Source: a virus
IMG/VR virus record: IMGVR_UViG_3300046499_000680
Coordinates: 19,202 to 83,201 of that record
Reading direction: 5' to 3' (one strand)
Length of the DNA stretch: 64,000 nt
Below the pieces are notes generated by a model. The model worked only from the letters and a program-made list of their open reading frames with translations. It was not told the DNA's origin and searched no databases. A program made the position numbers and the translations under genes. Shown piece after piece: positions 24,155-33,263 of this stretch (the first letter of the stretch is position 1; every line of letters starts with the position of its first letter).

Positions 24155-24559
24155 CTACTCGCCCCCTCCCGCCAGCGTCGTGTGCATCTGGTCCAGCGCT
24201 TCGCACAGGACCACGGCGCCCGTGTTCGGGCCATCGGCGCAGGAGAACAGAGCGTCCCCCGTGATGATGATGAACCCGAGGTGGGTGTCGGTCGGGAAGT
24301 TGTCGAGGAAGGGCCGAACGTCGGCGGTGACCAGCCGCGCGCCCTGATCCCCGGACTCCAGTTGCGGGTACTGTGCCTGCGCTCGCACGCCAAGCGCGCG
24401 GGTCGCGGACTTCAGGTCCTCGACGGCCGAGTGGTCGAACATCAGCATCGTCGTCACCAGGTCCACCCAGTTGCGGACCTTCTCGGTGTCGGCGCGCGAG
24501 TAGAGGCCGCCATCGACTTCGACCAGCTCACCAACGGGGTCGGTTGACACGGTGTTCAC
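24155..24559 (-). CDS. Hypothetical protein (134 aa)
   Basis: GTG at 24559 is chosen; GTG at 24550 has better spacing to AAGGGAG, and a TTG at 24640 would add a Ser/Arg-rich extension. The body is mixed alpha/beta (FLDNFPTDTHLGFIIITGDA). Adjacent to the next gene without overlap. Function unknown. Confidence 0.5.
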   Translation of the reverse strand: MNTVSTDPVGELVEVDGGLYSRADTEKVRNWVDLVTTMLMFDHSAVEDLKSATRALGVRAQAQYPQLESGDQGARLVTADVRPFLDNFPTDTHLGFIIITGDALFSCADGPNTGAVVLCEALDQMHTTLAGGGE

Positions 24560-24667
24560 GCTCCCTTCTGCGGACTTCGAGGTTGATGTCGTGCGACGAT
24601 CGCCGCCGACCCGGCTCTGCTGGCGAGAACGCGCGGCCAACCGCCGCGAGCGCCCGCCGTACCCGGC

Positions 24668-24919
24668 TCATTTCGATTTCCTCCGATCGTTCGGGTCTTC
24701 CGTCATCGCCTCGCCCACCATGTCGGCGACGAACTTCGCGTCCGTGGTGCCAAGGTGCGGCTCCAGCACCTCGAAGACCTGTTTGGCGTCGTCCATGCCC
24801 TCCTCGGCGTAGATCGCGAACGCCTCGACCAGGGCCTCGTACTCGGAGAACTGGACGAACGTTCCGGTCTCATGCTCGGCAAGCGGCGAGGGCGACGTGA
24901 ACCGTTTCGGCCCGGTCAT
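24668..24919 (-). CDS. Hypothetical acidic protein (83 aa)
   Basis: ATG at 24919 overlaps the upstream stop (ATGA). Helical and acidic (EYEALVEAFAIYAEEGMDDA). No family recognised. Confidence 0.5.
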   Translation of the reverse strand: MTGPKRFTSPSPLAEHETGTFVQFSEYEALVEAFAIYAEEGMDDAKQVFEVLEPHLGTTDAKFVADMVGEAMTEDPNDRRKSK

Positions 24920-25371
24920 GGCTGCACCTTGGCGACTACCGGCTCGGCAATCGCCGCGCAGGCATCTTCGATCGTCTGCGAACGGCTCAGCAGGTCGGCG
25001 CCGCTCATGCCCGTGGCCTTGTCCTCGGCGCGGTCGCGGAGCAGCTTGGCCTTGTTCTCCAGGTAGGTCAGGGCCTGCTGTTCGAGGACCTGCTGGTAGG
25101 CGATCGTCAGGCCGTAGACCAGCATCCCCATCGCTTTGCCGGTCTGCAAGATGCCATCGGCGACCAGCTCGTCCAGCACCGTCGAGTGCCGGTCGTACCA
25201 CTCCTGGGGCGGCAGTTCGTCGTCGTCGGGCGTCGCGTGGTCGGGACCAAAGACGACCTCCTCGGTCACGGCGGGCGCGTTCAGGATGCGAGCGGTGTGG
25301 GGCATCTCGCGGGTGAACACCGCCAGCACCACTTCGCGGTCGTTCTGGCGTAGCTTCGGTGCGTCGGTCAT
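24916..25371 (-). CDS. Hypothetical helical protein (151 aa)
   Basis: ATG at 25371. Two long helical stretches; ATGA overlaps on both sides place it in the same leftward operon. No catalytic motif seen. Confidence 0.55.
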   Translation of the reverse strand: MTDAPKLRQNDREVVLAVFTREMPHTARILNAPAVTEEVVFGPDHATPDDDELPPQEWYDRHSTVLDELVADGILQTGKAMGMLVYGLTIAYQQVLEQQALTYLENKAKLLRDRAEDKATGMSGADLLSRSQTIEDACAAIAEPVVAKVQP

Positions 25372-25697
25372 CGGATCGACTCCGGGAAGCGCGCGGCCTC
25401 GTTGGGCGCGAAGGTCTCGACCCAGGCTTTCAGGACCTCGCTGCCGCGCAGGACCGCTCGGCGGCTGTCGTCGCCTTCGCCCCACTCCAGCTCGATGAAG
25501 TCCGTGCCGAGACCGGCGCCGACCGACACGCTGCCCATGCCGTCGCCGATCTCCAGCATGTTCTGGCGGAAGCCGAGGACGATCGACTGGCTGACGCTGA
25601 TCGGCTCCCGGATCGGGACCAGCAGCTTCGCTGGCTCCAGTGCGATCACGTCGGCCGTGCTGATGCCGCCCTTCTCGTCTTTGGTCGTGGCTCTCAT
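25368..25697 (-). CDS. Hypothetical protein (109 aa)
   Basis: ATG at 25697, 4-nt overlaps. Begins with a segment ending ADVIALEPAKLLVPI and has a beta-rich middle. Function unknown. Confidence 0.5.
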   Translation of the reverse strand: MRATTKDEKGGISTADVIALEPAKLLVPIREPISVSQSIVLGFRQNMLEIGDGMGSVSVGAGLGTDFIELEWGEGDDSRRAVLRGSEVLKAWVETFAPNEAARFPESIR

Positions 25698-26149
25698 AGG
25701 AAGTCCTGCCAGGGCCGAACGCGAACCCGCCCGGCCGCGATGCCGTGTTTGCGCAGCACTTTCCGAGCGGCGGCGACGAAGCTCTTGGCCTCGTCTTTGG
25801 TCTGGCCGTTGAACAGGTCCGACCCCTTGCGGCTCACGGTGATCTCGTTCTCGCCATCGAGGGGCGGCAAGCCGCGCAGTCCGTCGTCGTCCCACCCTGC
25901 CTTCCGCAGGTCCTCGCGCAGGCTCTCGTACTCCTTGCCTTCGCCGTCGGGCCAGTACAGCACCAGCCATACCGACACACGGTTTTCTTTACGTTGGAAC
26001 TCGGCTCTCACTTTTTCGCCTCTCGGTAGTAGTTGCTTAAGGTGCCCGACCTCGCCCCGAACTTCGGCTACCTCATCCCGGAACTGTTCGAGGGCGAGGT
26101 TGGCGACCTCCTGGCGAATGTCATCGGGATCGAACCCCACCCCGGTCAC
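25694..26149 (-). CDS. Hypothetical protein (151 aa)
   Basis: GTG at 26149 without a clear ribosome site, so the start is uncertain. N-terminal helices then a beta-rich, Trp-containing region (RVSVWLVLYWPDGEG) and a basic C-terminus. No family recognised. Confidence 0.45.
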   Translation of the reverse strand: MTGVGFDPDDIRQEVANLALEQFRDEVAEVRGEVGHLKQLLPRGEKVRAEFQRKENRVSVWLVLYWPDGEGKEYESLREDLRKAGWDDDGLRGLPPLDGENEITVSRKGSDLFNGQTKDEAKSFVAAARKVLRKHGIAAGRVRVRPWQDFL

Positions 26150-26194
26150 GTACGTCTGGATGCACTGACCGCAGAAGGTGGCGTCCTCGGGGGC

Positions 26195-26380
26195 CTAGCC
26201 GGTGGTGTCTACGAAGATGCCCGCCTGCCCGGTGAACCCGCCGCACCGTTCGCAGGGTTTGAGCGGGTCGGGGATCGGGTGCCATCCCAGCGCCCAAGAC
26301 TCCGGGCTGCCGATCAGCTCGGCGCAGAGCAGGCGAGCCTCCCCGTGAAGCTGCTGGGGGGTCAGGGTGGTCGCTCTCAC
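26195..26380 (-). CDS. Small protein with CxxC (61 aa)
   Basis: GTG start in a GTGA overlap. C-E-R-C plus an upstream Cys in LLCAELIG; begins MRATTLTPQQL. Function unknown. Confidence 0.45.
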   Translation of the reverse strand: MRATTLTPQQLHGEARLLCAELIGSPESWALGWHPIPDPLKPCERCGGFTGQAGIFVDTTG

Positions 26381-26583
26381 TTCCGCCCCTTCGGGTAGGT
26401 GTGGAGCCTGTCAGTCGGTATGTCGGCGGCGTAGGCGGCTCTCCGGTTGTCGAGGTAGGTGATCCTCGCCCGGCGGTAGCGGGACTCTCCGTAGCCGAAG
26501 CTGTAGACGTAATCGACCCGCGCTGAGCGACCGTCGTGCCTGACCTTCCTGCCCTTCCGAATTCGCGATTCCTTGGTCGTCAC
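26377..26583 (-). CDS. Small basic protein (68 aa)
   Basis: Arg/Tyr-rich and beta-like (RVDYVYSFGYGESRYRRARI). ATGA overlaps with both neighbours; just downstream of the RuvB-like gene in the same transcript. Confidence 0.5.
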   Translation of the reverse strand: MTTKESRIRKGRKVRHDGRSARVDYVYSFGYGESRYRRARITYLDNRRAAYAADIPTDRLHTYPKGRK

Positions 26584-27722
26584 GGTCGTTCTCCTAGTAG
26601 CTCGCGGGCGCGCTCGACGCCCTGGTCGGTGAGGGTGCGACCGCCGTGGCCCACCTGCACGAAGCCACGCTCGATCAGGTACGGCTCCACGCGCAGCGCG
26701 ATCGCCTTGCTGTCTCGGCTCTTGCCGATCGCGGTGGCGATGGTGCCGACGCTGGCCTGGTAGCGAATCTCGTCCTTCACTTTGCGACCGGCGCGGGTGT
26801 AGAGGAAGGTCAGCATCCCCTGCATGTCGGCGGTCAGGCCGTCGGCGGTGACGCCGCTCACGTCCAGCACCTCGTCGGCGACGGCCACGCTGATCGTGTT
26901 GTCGGGGCCGACCAGGGATTCGCCGTTCAGGATGAAGTTATTCACCTCGCGCGGCACGCCACGGGAGGCGTTGGCGAGCCTCACCGCCGCCGAGACCGTG
27001 ATCTGCACACCCAGCCGTTCAGCGTTCCAGACCGCCATAACGGCGATGTCGTCGGCGCTGTAGCGCTCCAGCCGAGGCCGGATCGGGAAGCGGTTGATGA
27101 AGGCGTCCGGCAGCATGCCCTCGTCGGTGGTGGTGCCGACGATCGTGATCGACGGGTAGGGCAGCACGCCGGTCCCGGTGGTGATCGTTCGATCCTCCAT
27201 CACCTCGTACAGGACCTCCGGCGTCATCGCCGAGCTGCGCCCGCGCCGGTCGCCCGCACCCTGCTGGTGAATCTCCTCGATCCGCAGCAGGTCGCCGTCC
27301 TTCATGGTCTCGCGCAGGAGGAGCAGCGTTTCATGGGAAACGGGGGCCTCGACGGCGAACACATCCACGTCGAGTTCGTTGGCGATGACGTGCGAGAAGG
27401 TGGACTTGCCGGTGCCGCTCGGCCCGATCAGGAGGATGTGGTCGAGCGGACGGTCCCGGTTCGCGGCGGCGGCGACGAACCGCTGCATCGTCCTCACCGC
27501 CCGTTCCTGCCCGACGATCTCAGCGAACGTGGCGGGCCGCAGGGGGTTGGAGGTCCGTTCGGCGGCCGTGACGGGCGACGGGGCCGCTGAGGGCGCCTGG
27601 TGGCCTCCCAGCGGTGCTACACCGTACGCCGTAGCACCTGGCGCGAAGTCAGCACGGCGAGCCGCGAGTGCGGCGCCGTCAGCAAGTGCAGAAGTGACCG
27701 TGCGGTGGGGCAAAGTTCTCAC
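26580..27722 (-). CDS. RuvB-like AAA+ branch-migration ATPase (380 aa)
   Basis: GTG at 27722 is given; a TTG at 27713 has ideal spacing from the AGGAGGT at 27727-27721. LRPATFAEIVGQERAVR opens the domain; Walker A G-P-S-G-T-G-K-S (100-107); the Walker B strand reads RIEEIH where RuvB has DEIH; sensor TTTDEGMLPDAFINRFPI. The C-terminal 60 residues (SKAIALRVEPYLIERGFVQV ... LTDQGVERA) match the RuvB winged helix. No RuvA or RuvC gene is evident. It may act in recombination or be repurposed within the leftward module. Confidence 0.75.
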   Translation of the reverse strand: MRTLPHRTVTSALADGAALAARRADFAPGATAYGVAPLGGHQAPSAAPSPVTAAERTSNPLRPATFAEIVGQERAVRTMQRFVAAAANRDRPLDHILLIGPSGTGKSTFSHVIANELDVDVFAVEAPVSHETLLLLRETMKDGDLLRIEEIHQQGAGDRRGRSSAMTPEVLYEVMEDRTITTGTGVLPYPSITIVGTTTDEGMLPDAFINRFPIRPRLERYSADDIAVMAVWNAERLGVQITVSAAVRLANASRGVPREVNNFILNGESLVGPDNTISVAVADEVLDVSGVTADGLTADMQGMLTFLYTRAGRKVKDEIRYQASVGTIATAIGKSRDSKAIALRVEPYLIERGFVQVGHGGRTLTDQGVERARELLGERP

Positions 27723-27895
27723 CTCCTACGGAAGTTTACGCAGGTTCCAAGGAAACATGCGTTAGATGGGCGAAAGGATGTAGGCTCGAACAGCGCCGAG
27801 CCGGTTAGGAACAGCGAGCAGCCGGGGTTCGACTCCCCGGTGGGGCGGTGGGCTACCGTTGCCAGCTCGACCAGTACGGTCGGCTCGGCGTCCAG
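27723..27895. promoter_or_regulatory. Intergenic region with tandem hairpins, one resembling a tRNA T-arm
   Basis: A leftward TTGGAA with a -10-like TAGGAG precedes the RuvB-like gene. GGCTCG (27783-27788) pairs with CGAGCC (27797-27802). CCGGGG (27822-27827) and CCCCGG (27835-27840) flank the 7-nt loop TTCGACT, as in a tRNA T-arm. No full cloverleaf fits. It may be a tRNA-derived attachment core or a terminator for the gene ending at 27896. Confidence 0.4.
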
Positions 27896-28870
27896 CTAGT
27901 CGTTGGTCCGCAGCACCAGGGCCTCTAGCTGCTGATCGAGCAGGCCCAGCTTGATCTCCATCTCCTCCAGCGAGGTGCCGAGGAGGCCGACGTAGCGTTC
28001 ACGATGCTCGCCGAGGAATTTGCGCTGGGCGAGGATGTTGCCGACGCGATCCTTGCGCATTTTCCGTTCGTCGTTCTTCAGCGCCTCGGTCACGTCGGCC
28101 ATCAGCTCGTCTATCTCCGAGCTGACGTTGGCGTTGAAGTGGCGTTCGATCAGTTCGCGCTGGCCCTCCGCCGACACCGTGGGGATCAGGTGCAGCTCGG
28201 CCCTGTCGATGCCGTACAGCTCGGTGATGACGGTTTCGAGGGAGTCGAGGTCGTCCTTGCCCGCCTTCGGCACGAAGTAGACGCCGCTGCCGCCGCTCCG
28301 CTTGCGGATGTTGACGGCGCCGATCTCTTTCAGCAGCTTGCGGATGCCGGAGCGGACCCGCGAGCCGGGCACCTTTTTCGCGTTGCGATCGAAGTGGTTC
28401 TGGATCAGGTCGAACAGGCCGGAGAGGTCCGAGGCATCCATGTCGGTCAGCCTGTCGATCGGCTCCCAGGACATCAGTTCGGTGTTCTTGTCGAAGGTCA
28501 GCTTCATCGCCTTCGGGTGGTCGATCAGCTCGTTGCGCGCGTCACGGGCGAGCTTGGTCACCTGGTAGACGACGCGATCTTTGTCCTCGACCACGGGGTC
28601 CACCTCGATCTCGATGCGCCGACTCTGCGCGTCGGTTCGACGGCTTCGGCTCTCGATCGACCGCGCCGCGACCTGGAATGCGTTCTTCGCGGAACGGGAG
28701 TTGGGGATTATGTCGTGCGGCAGTCCCTCCGAAATCCACAGCCGGTTGAGCTTGCTGGCGGACACGGGTTCGTCGGGCACGGTGAACAGGGCGTAGAAGC
28801 CCATGATGTGATCCAGGGTGATCTCGCCGCCGGGGGTGACAGCGACCACACCTTTCGGTACGCGAGCCAC
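27896..28870 (-). CDS. Hypothetical protein of the MoxR/VWA gene set (324 aa)
   Basis: Starts MARVPKGVVAVTPGGEITL. Mixed fold in the first 230 residues and a C-terminal coiled coil (about 240-320). No enzymatic motif. One-nt overlap with the next gene upstream. Its placement beside the VWA and AAA+ genes suggests a dedicated partner or substrate adaptor. Confidence 0.6.
   Translation of the reverse strand: MARVPKGVVAVTPGGEITLDHIMGFYALFTVPDEPVSASKLNRLWISEGLPHDIIPNSRSAKNAFQVAARSIESRSRRTDAQSRRIEIEVDPVVEDKDRVVYQVTKLARDARNELIDHPKAMKLTFDKNTELMSWEPIDRLTDMDASDLSGLFDLIQNHFDRNAKKVPGSRVRSGIRKLLKEIGAVNIRKRSGGSGVYFVPKAGKDDLDSLETVITELYGIDRAELHLIPTVSAEGQRELIERHFNANVSSEIDELMADVTEALKNDERKMRKDRVGNILAQRKFLGEHRERYVGLLGTSLEEMEIKLGLLDQQLEALVLRTND
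28692..28703 (+). repeat. Dispersed 12-bp element GAACGGGAGTTG
   Basis: Variant copy (first base G) inside the leftward gene. Confidence 0.4.
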
Positions 28871-29319
28871 TATGGGCCTCCTTCGGTTGATGGTTCGGGG
28901 ACGATTTCCTTACCGCATTCGGGGCAGTTGTCCGATTCGCGGTTGACGATGGACTCCACCGTCGTCATAAAGCCGTGGTTGCAGTGCGGGCACGAACACC
29001 AGACCAGTGCGATGCCGCCTTCGGGCGGCTGCTGGCCTGGTTTGAGGCTGCCGGATGCAAGCGACCGCACCGTGCTGGCAGAGGCGAGGATCGGCCGTGA
29101 CGCCTGTTCGGCGCCGGGCTGGGGCAGGGTCACGTTGCCGAGACCGATGCGTTCCATCACCTTGTCGATCATCGGGCCGACGGCGAGTTCGTAAAGCGCC
29201 TCGGGTCCCACGGTGAGCATCAAGTCCTCGATGACCTCGCGATCCCAGTCGTCCGCGCGGTCGGCGATGACCGCTGCGATCTCGTCGTAGATCGTCCAGC
29301 CGTCGCCGAACCGGCCCAT
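28870..29319 (-). CDS. Hypothetical protein with C-terminal zinc ribbon (149 aa)
   Basis: ATG at 29319. Acidic helical N-half; the C-terminus has C-S-C-P-H-C and C-P-E-C, about 25 residues apart, a probable zinc ribbon. Same leftward operon. Confidence 0.6.
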   Translation of the reverse strand: MGRFGDGWTIYDEIAAVIADRADDWDREVIEDLMLTVGPEALYELAVGPMIDKVMERIGLGNVTLPQPGAEQASRPILASASTVRSLASGSLKPGQQPPEGGIALVWCSCPHCNHGFMTTVESIVNRESDNCPECGKEIVPEPSTEGGP

Positions 29320-29320
29320 G

Positions 29321-29818
29321 TCAGGCGCCCTCGACCTGCGTGAAGCGCACCCACGGCGAGTTCGATGCGCCGGGCGCAATTTTGAAGTCGGTCTCGGGGT
29401 CGGCGATGCACTGCGCGGCGACGTGCATGATCTGTTCCTTACGTTCGGCGGAGACTCGCTCGCCTTCCGCAAACATGCCGTGGATCAGCGCATCCAAGTT
29501 GGCGTACGCGGTGATCTTCCGACTGGGGCGGATGACCATGAAGATGTACTCGGGTGACAGTGGGCTGATCGGGAACTTCGCCCGCAGGTCGCGGCCTATG
29601 TCGGAGTCGGACATGTCGGTCGATCCGACAAGTTTCACCCACTCCGTATCCCAGGCGTCACCCTCGGGGTTGTTCTCCGTATCCGTCTTCGGGGACATGA
29701 CCAGGATCGTGCTGTCCTCGTCGTCGCCGGTCAGCACGACGCCCATCACCTTGCCGCTGCCATCCCACTTCGGGCCTTCGAGAACGTCGCCCGGTGCCAG
29801 CTCGTCGCGCCAGCTCAT
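29321..29818 (-). CDS. Hypothetical protein (165 aa)
   Basis: The N-terminal half is beta-rich (PGDVLEGPKWDGSGKVMGVV), the C-terminal half helical. TGATG-type overlap with the VWA gene stop. No motif recognised; a module member by position. Confidence 0.6.
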   Translation of the reverse strand: MSWRDELAPGDVLEGPKWDGSGKVMGVVLTGDDEDSTILVMSPKTDTENNPEGDAWDTEWVKLVGSTDMSDSDIGRDLRAKFPISPLSPEYIFMVIRPSRKITAYANLDALIHGMFAEGERVSAERKEQIMHVAAQCIADPETDFKIAPGASNSPWVRFTQVEGA

Positions 29819-31449
29819 CAGGTAATCGCCTCAGCGAGGTGCTGGGTTGCGTCATTCGTTCCGGCCAGGTCCCAAGCCGCAACCGTGTCGTCGCACATCT
29901 GCTCCAGGTAGGCGTTGGATTTCATGCCGATGGCGACACCGTGCAGCCGCACGCCGCGTTCCCGCAGCTCGTCGCGCAGGGCTACGTCGTCCTCCTGGAA
30001 GTAGTCCATGCCGTCCGTCATCAGTACGATGTCGGCGGTCTTGAACTCGGGCACCATGTCGATCAGCTCTTTTGCTTTCTCGACGCCGCCGGTCACATCG
30101 GTGCCGCCGTGGAACATGTGCGATGCGAAGTCCACGATGCGCAGCGGGTTGATCGGCTCTTTTGCCATGAAGTCCCACCGCTTGGTCTGGCCGTACGAGC
30201 TGAACTCGACGGCGGCGGCGTCACGTTTCTCCCGCTTGGCGATCGCGATGAAGCTGATTGCCAGCGAGCGCGCCCAGACGTTGGGCATGCCGTTCATCGA
30301 CCCTGAGCCGTCCAGGCAGACGATGATCGGCCCGCGCCCGGCCTCGGCGTAGCCACGGGTCTCATACTGGACCAGCGACCGTTCGTAGAAGCGCCGGATG
30401 AAGTCGCGGCGAAGTACCGGATGGCGCAGCTTCACCTTCTCGCTCGGGAGCAAGAGCGGCAGGTCGTCGCCGAGCTTCACGTCGATGATCTCCTCGCGAC
30501 CACCAACAACACGGTTCGTTCGCCGGTAGCGGATGTCACGTTGCATCCGGCCGATCATTTTCGCCATGTCAAACAGCTCGGGATTTTCCTTCCACTTCTG
30601 CGCCAGTTCGATCATTTCGTCGGGCGACAGCTTCTGCCCGCTGCCCGGCTCGGTGCCGGGCAGGCTGCCGATGGCGTCAGTGGCTTCCTGCGCGCCTTCG
30701 AGTGCCTGGTCGATCGCTTCGATGGCACCGACGCCGATGCCTTTCTGCTGCTGTTCGGCCTGTTCTTCGGCGAGGCCCTGGCGCGCTTGCGTCTTCTGCT
30801 GCGCCTGTTCCTTGATCGCCTGCTTAAGTTCGGGGTTGACTTCGCCGCTTTCCTGGTGTTCCTGCGCGGCCTGCTGGCGCATCTGTTCGAGGGCTTCCTG
30901 CGCCCCCGTGATCTGCTGCTCCTGGTCGGACATCCTCTTGGCGCCGACCACCATCTCTTTCATCTGCTCCTGAAGCGACTCGCGCAGACCCTCAGACATG
31001 TTGATCGTGGCGAACGCGGCCGAGATTTCGTCGTGGCGCGTGTCGGGCCGCATCGCCTGGAATTTCTCGCTGGCGATGATCTGCTGAAGGATGCGCCGGT
31101 TCAGGTCGCGCGAGGGCTTGAACTCGCCCTGGTTCTTCAGCTCCGGCTCCTGAAGCGTGTGCAATGCGCGGAAGGTGTCGCCGAACAGGTTCTGCCAAGC
31201 GACGTACTCCAGAACCTTCTCGCGTTCCTCGTCGCTCAGTTCGATGGCTTTGCCCTCGTCGTCCGTGAGGTTGTCAAGGTCCACCTCGGGCACATCGAAC
31301 ATGGCGCCGCGAAAGTGTGACGCGCGTTCGGTCATGTCTTCCAGCACCCCGTCATCAAGGCGGTCGTGCCGGACTACGCTGTCGCTCAGCGCGGGAAGGT
31401 TCTTGGTGCGCTTGAACAGGTCATACACACGCTGCGACATGTCCGTCAT
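29818..31449 (-). CDS. VWA-domain protein, CoxE/ViaA-like (543 aa)
   Basis: Residues 1-175 are a helical N-terminal domain, 175-300 a Gln/Glu-rich coiled coil and linker, and 370-540 a von Willebrand A domain with an intact MIDAS: D380-x-S382-x-S384, T450 and D479. VWA proteins of this layout work with MoxR AAA+ ATPases as chaperone-like complexes; a MoxR gene lies 0.6 kb upstream in the same operon. The presence of all metal ligands argues for function. The client is unknown. Confidence 0.85.
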   Translation of the reverse strand: MTDMSQRVYDLFKRTKNLPALSDSVVRHDRLDDGVLEDMTERASHFRGAMFDVPEVDLDNLTDDEGKAIELSDEEREKVLEYVAWQNLFGDTFRALHTLQEPELKNQGEFKPSRDLNRRILQQIIASEKFQAMRPDTRHDEISAAFATINMSEGLRESLQEQMKEMVVGAKRMSDQEQQITGAQEALEQMRQQAAQEHQESGEVNPELKQAIKEQAQQKTQARQGLAEEQAEQQQKGIGVGAIEAIDQALEGAQEATDAIGSLPGTEPGSGQKLSPDEMIELAQKWKENPELFDMAKMIGRMQRDIRYRRTNRVVGGREEIIDVKLGDDLPLLLPSEKVKLRHPVLRRDFIRRFYERSLVQYETRGYAEAGRGPIIVCLDGSGSMNGMPNVWARSLAISFIAIAKREKRDAAAVEFSSYGQTKRWDFMAKEPINPLRIVDFASHMFHGGTDVTGGVEKAKELIDMVPEFKTADIVLMTDGMDYFQEDDVALRDELRERGVRLHGVAIGMKSNAYLEQMCDDTVAAWDLAGTNDATQHLAEAIT

Positions 31450-32041
31450 CCGGCGCTCCTTTGTAGTTCGATTTGTGCGGGTCGAAGCCCGGCAGGATCA
31501 GCTCGTAAGCGTCCTCGTCGGGCATCGTGAAGCTGAAGTCGATGACGATGGGGATGCCCGTTCGCTCGGCACCAACAGCGTCGGTCAGGTACTCACGGTA
31601 CAGTTCCGCCGCGCGCCAACGCGGCAGGGGCAGGAAGTACGTTGCGCGATCGGCCCAGAGCTTCGAGAACTCGGGGATCGCCTCGCCGAAAATCTTCTCG
31701 ACATCGAACGGCTGGTCGCACGTTCGGCGCAGGACCACGATGCGATCGGGATCGGCGCCCGCGTCCTCGGGGTCCGGCTCCACGCAGTCGTCACAGTCGC
31801 AGTCTTCGGTGGTGCAATCCTCGTCTAGCGACGATCCGCTCCAGCCGCACGCCTGGCACTCGTAGCCGTCGTCCGTGACATCGACGTTGCCCTGGTAATC
31901 GGGTTCGGCGTTGCGGTCAACCTCGCCGTCGTCATCAAGCGTGTAGCGGATCAACTCCGTCGCCAGCTCGCGCTGGACCAGCGAGCCGCTGTCTGCTGGC
32001 TCCGAGCAGTGCGGGCAGCCGACAAAGGCGCGTTCGCACAT
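31421..32041 (-). CDS. Zinc-ribbon protein between MoxR and VWA (206 aa)
   Basis: ATG at 32041, four nt after the MoxR stop. C-E-R-A-F-V-G-C-P-H-C and later C-Q-A-C-G-W make a ribbon; then a very acidic Asp/Glu/Cys stretch (residues about 70-95, with CDCDDC) and an alpha/beta C-terminal half. It overlaps the VWA start by 29 nt. A likely structural partner of the ATPase complex. Confidence 0.65.
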   Translation of the reverse strand: MCERAFVGCPHCSEPADSGSLVQRELATELIRYTLDDDGEVDRNAEPDYQGNVDVTDDGYECQACGWSGSSLDEDCTTEDCDCDDCVEPDPEDAGADPDRIVVLRRTCDQPFDVEKIFGEAIPEFSKLWADRATYFLPLPRWRAAELYREYLTDAVGAERTGIPIVIDFSFTMPDEDAYELILPGFDPHKSNYKGAPDDGHVAACV

Positions 32042-32045
32042 CGGA

Positions 32046-33257
32046 TCAGCTCCCGATGCCGAGCAGCTTCTTGACGCTCTCGCGCGAGCCGGTGATGTCC
32101 TGGGCGAGCTGGTCGAGTTCGGCGGTCTCATGTCCTTCCTCTTTGCCGTTGTCGATCGCATCGCCGACGCGCTGGCTCAGCTTCTTGAGCATGTTCGACA
32201 CCACGCCGATGTTGCCCATCAGTTCGCTGTCGGGCACGCTGCCGTCGGCGGGCATTTTCTGCTGCAAGTCGCTCAGCGCGGCCTGCTGCTCGTCAAACTC
32301 GCCGCGCAGTTTGGCCGCCTTCTTGGCGACGGCGCCTGCGTAGTCCAGCGTCAGCTCGTACGCAGTGCTGTGATCTTCGGGGTCGCTCCAAAGCACATGC
32401 TCGAAGACCTTCATGTCCTCGACCGACACCTCAGTGCGGCCGGTCAGCGCCGCCGCCGCGAGCATCAGCTTGACACCCTCGAACAGGCGCCTGGCGCTGA
32501 TCGTCAGGTTCTCCGACTCAGCGCGGGAGCGCAGTTCGACCAGCGCCTTTTTCACGTTCGGCGGGACTTCGACCTCCGTGGCCGTCGCCTGTATGGCCGC
32601 GATCTCCTCGGAGGTGACCAGCGTGGGCTTGGCGACGATCGGCTCGCCGCGTCCACGGGCGAGCTGGCCGTCGAGTACCTGCGTCAGTCCTTCGCTGGTG
32701 CGGACATGCTCGACCATCTTGGTGATGCCGAAGCGGTCGCGGAAGGCCCGCAGGTCGTCGCGGTCGGTGCCGGGCAGCTCGTTCGATGCACCCACGCAGG
32801 TCCACAGCGGGACGGTCATCGAGTGCCCGTTGTTGTGGAAGATGCGCTCGTTGATGATCGACAGAAGCGCGTTCAGCACGGTGCTGTTCGCCTTGAAAAT
32901 CTCGTCCAGGAAGGCGACGTTCGCCTCCGGGAGCTTGTCGCGCGTGATCCGCCGGAATTCGTCGTTCTCCAGCGCCGCGAGCGAGACCGGGCCGAGGACC
33001 TGATCGCTCGGGGTGTCCTTCGCCAGCAGCACCTCGAAAAGCGAGGCGTCGGCGATGTGCGACATGAATTCGCGGATCAGGAGGGACTTCGCCACCCCTG
33101 GTTCGCCGATGAACAGCGGGTGCGAGCGGGCGATGATCGAACGGACCAGCAGGTCGATCTCGACTTCGCGCTCGGGCAGCCCAGCTTTCAGCTCGGCGAT
33201 GACGTTCTGGAGTTTGTCGGCGGGCGTCACCTTCGTCTTCGTCGCGGTCGCGGCCAT
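32046..33257 (-). CDS. MoxR/RavA-like AAA+ ATPase (403 aa)
   Basis: Walker A G-E-P-G-V-A-K-S (51-58), Walker B VAFLDEIFK (114-122) and sensor region GASNELPGTDRDDLRAFRDRF are diagnostic for the MoxR family. The C-terminal 100 residues are a helical/coiled extension. MoxR proteins partner with VWA proteins to remodel or assemble complexes; the VWA gene is in the same operon. Confidence 0.9.
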   Translation of the reverse strand: MAATATKTKVTPADKLQNVIAELKAGLPEREVEIDLLVRSIIARSHPLFIGEPGVAKSLLIREFMSHIADASLFEVLLAKDTPSDQVLGPVSLAALENDEFRRITRDKLPEANVAFLDEIFKANSTVLNALLSIINERIFHNNGHSMTVPLWTCVGASNELPGTDRDDLRAFRDRFGITKMVEHVRTSEGLTQVLDGQLARGRGEPIVAKPTLVTSEEIAAIQATATEVEVPPNVKKALVELRSRAESENLTISARRLFEGVKLMLAAAALTGRTEVSVEDMKVFEHVLWSDPEDHSTAYELTLDYAGAVAKKAAKLRGEFDEQQAALSDLQQKMPADGSVPDSELMGNIGVVSNMLKKLSQRVGDAIDNGKEEGHETAELDQLAQDITGSRESVKKLLGIGS

Positions 33258-33263
33258 AGTGTG

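Noticed and set aside
27780-27855. Complete tRNA gene
   Set aside because: Only a T-arm-like hairpin fits; no acceptor 5' strand (GCCCCAC expected), D-arm or anticodon arm can be placed upstream.
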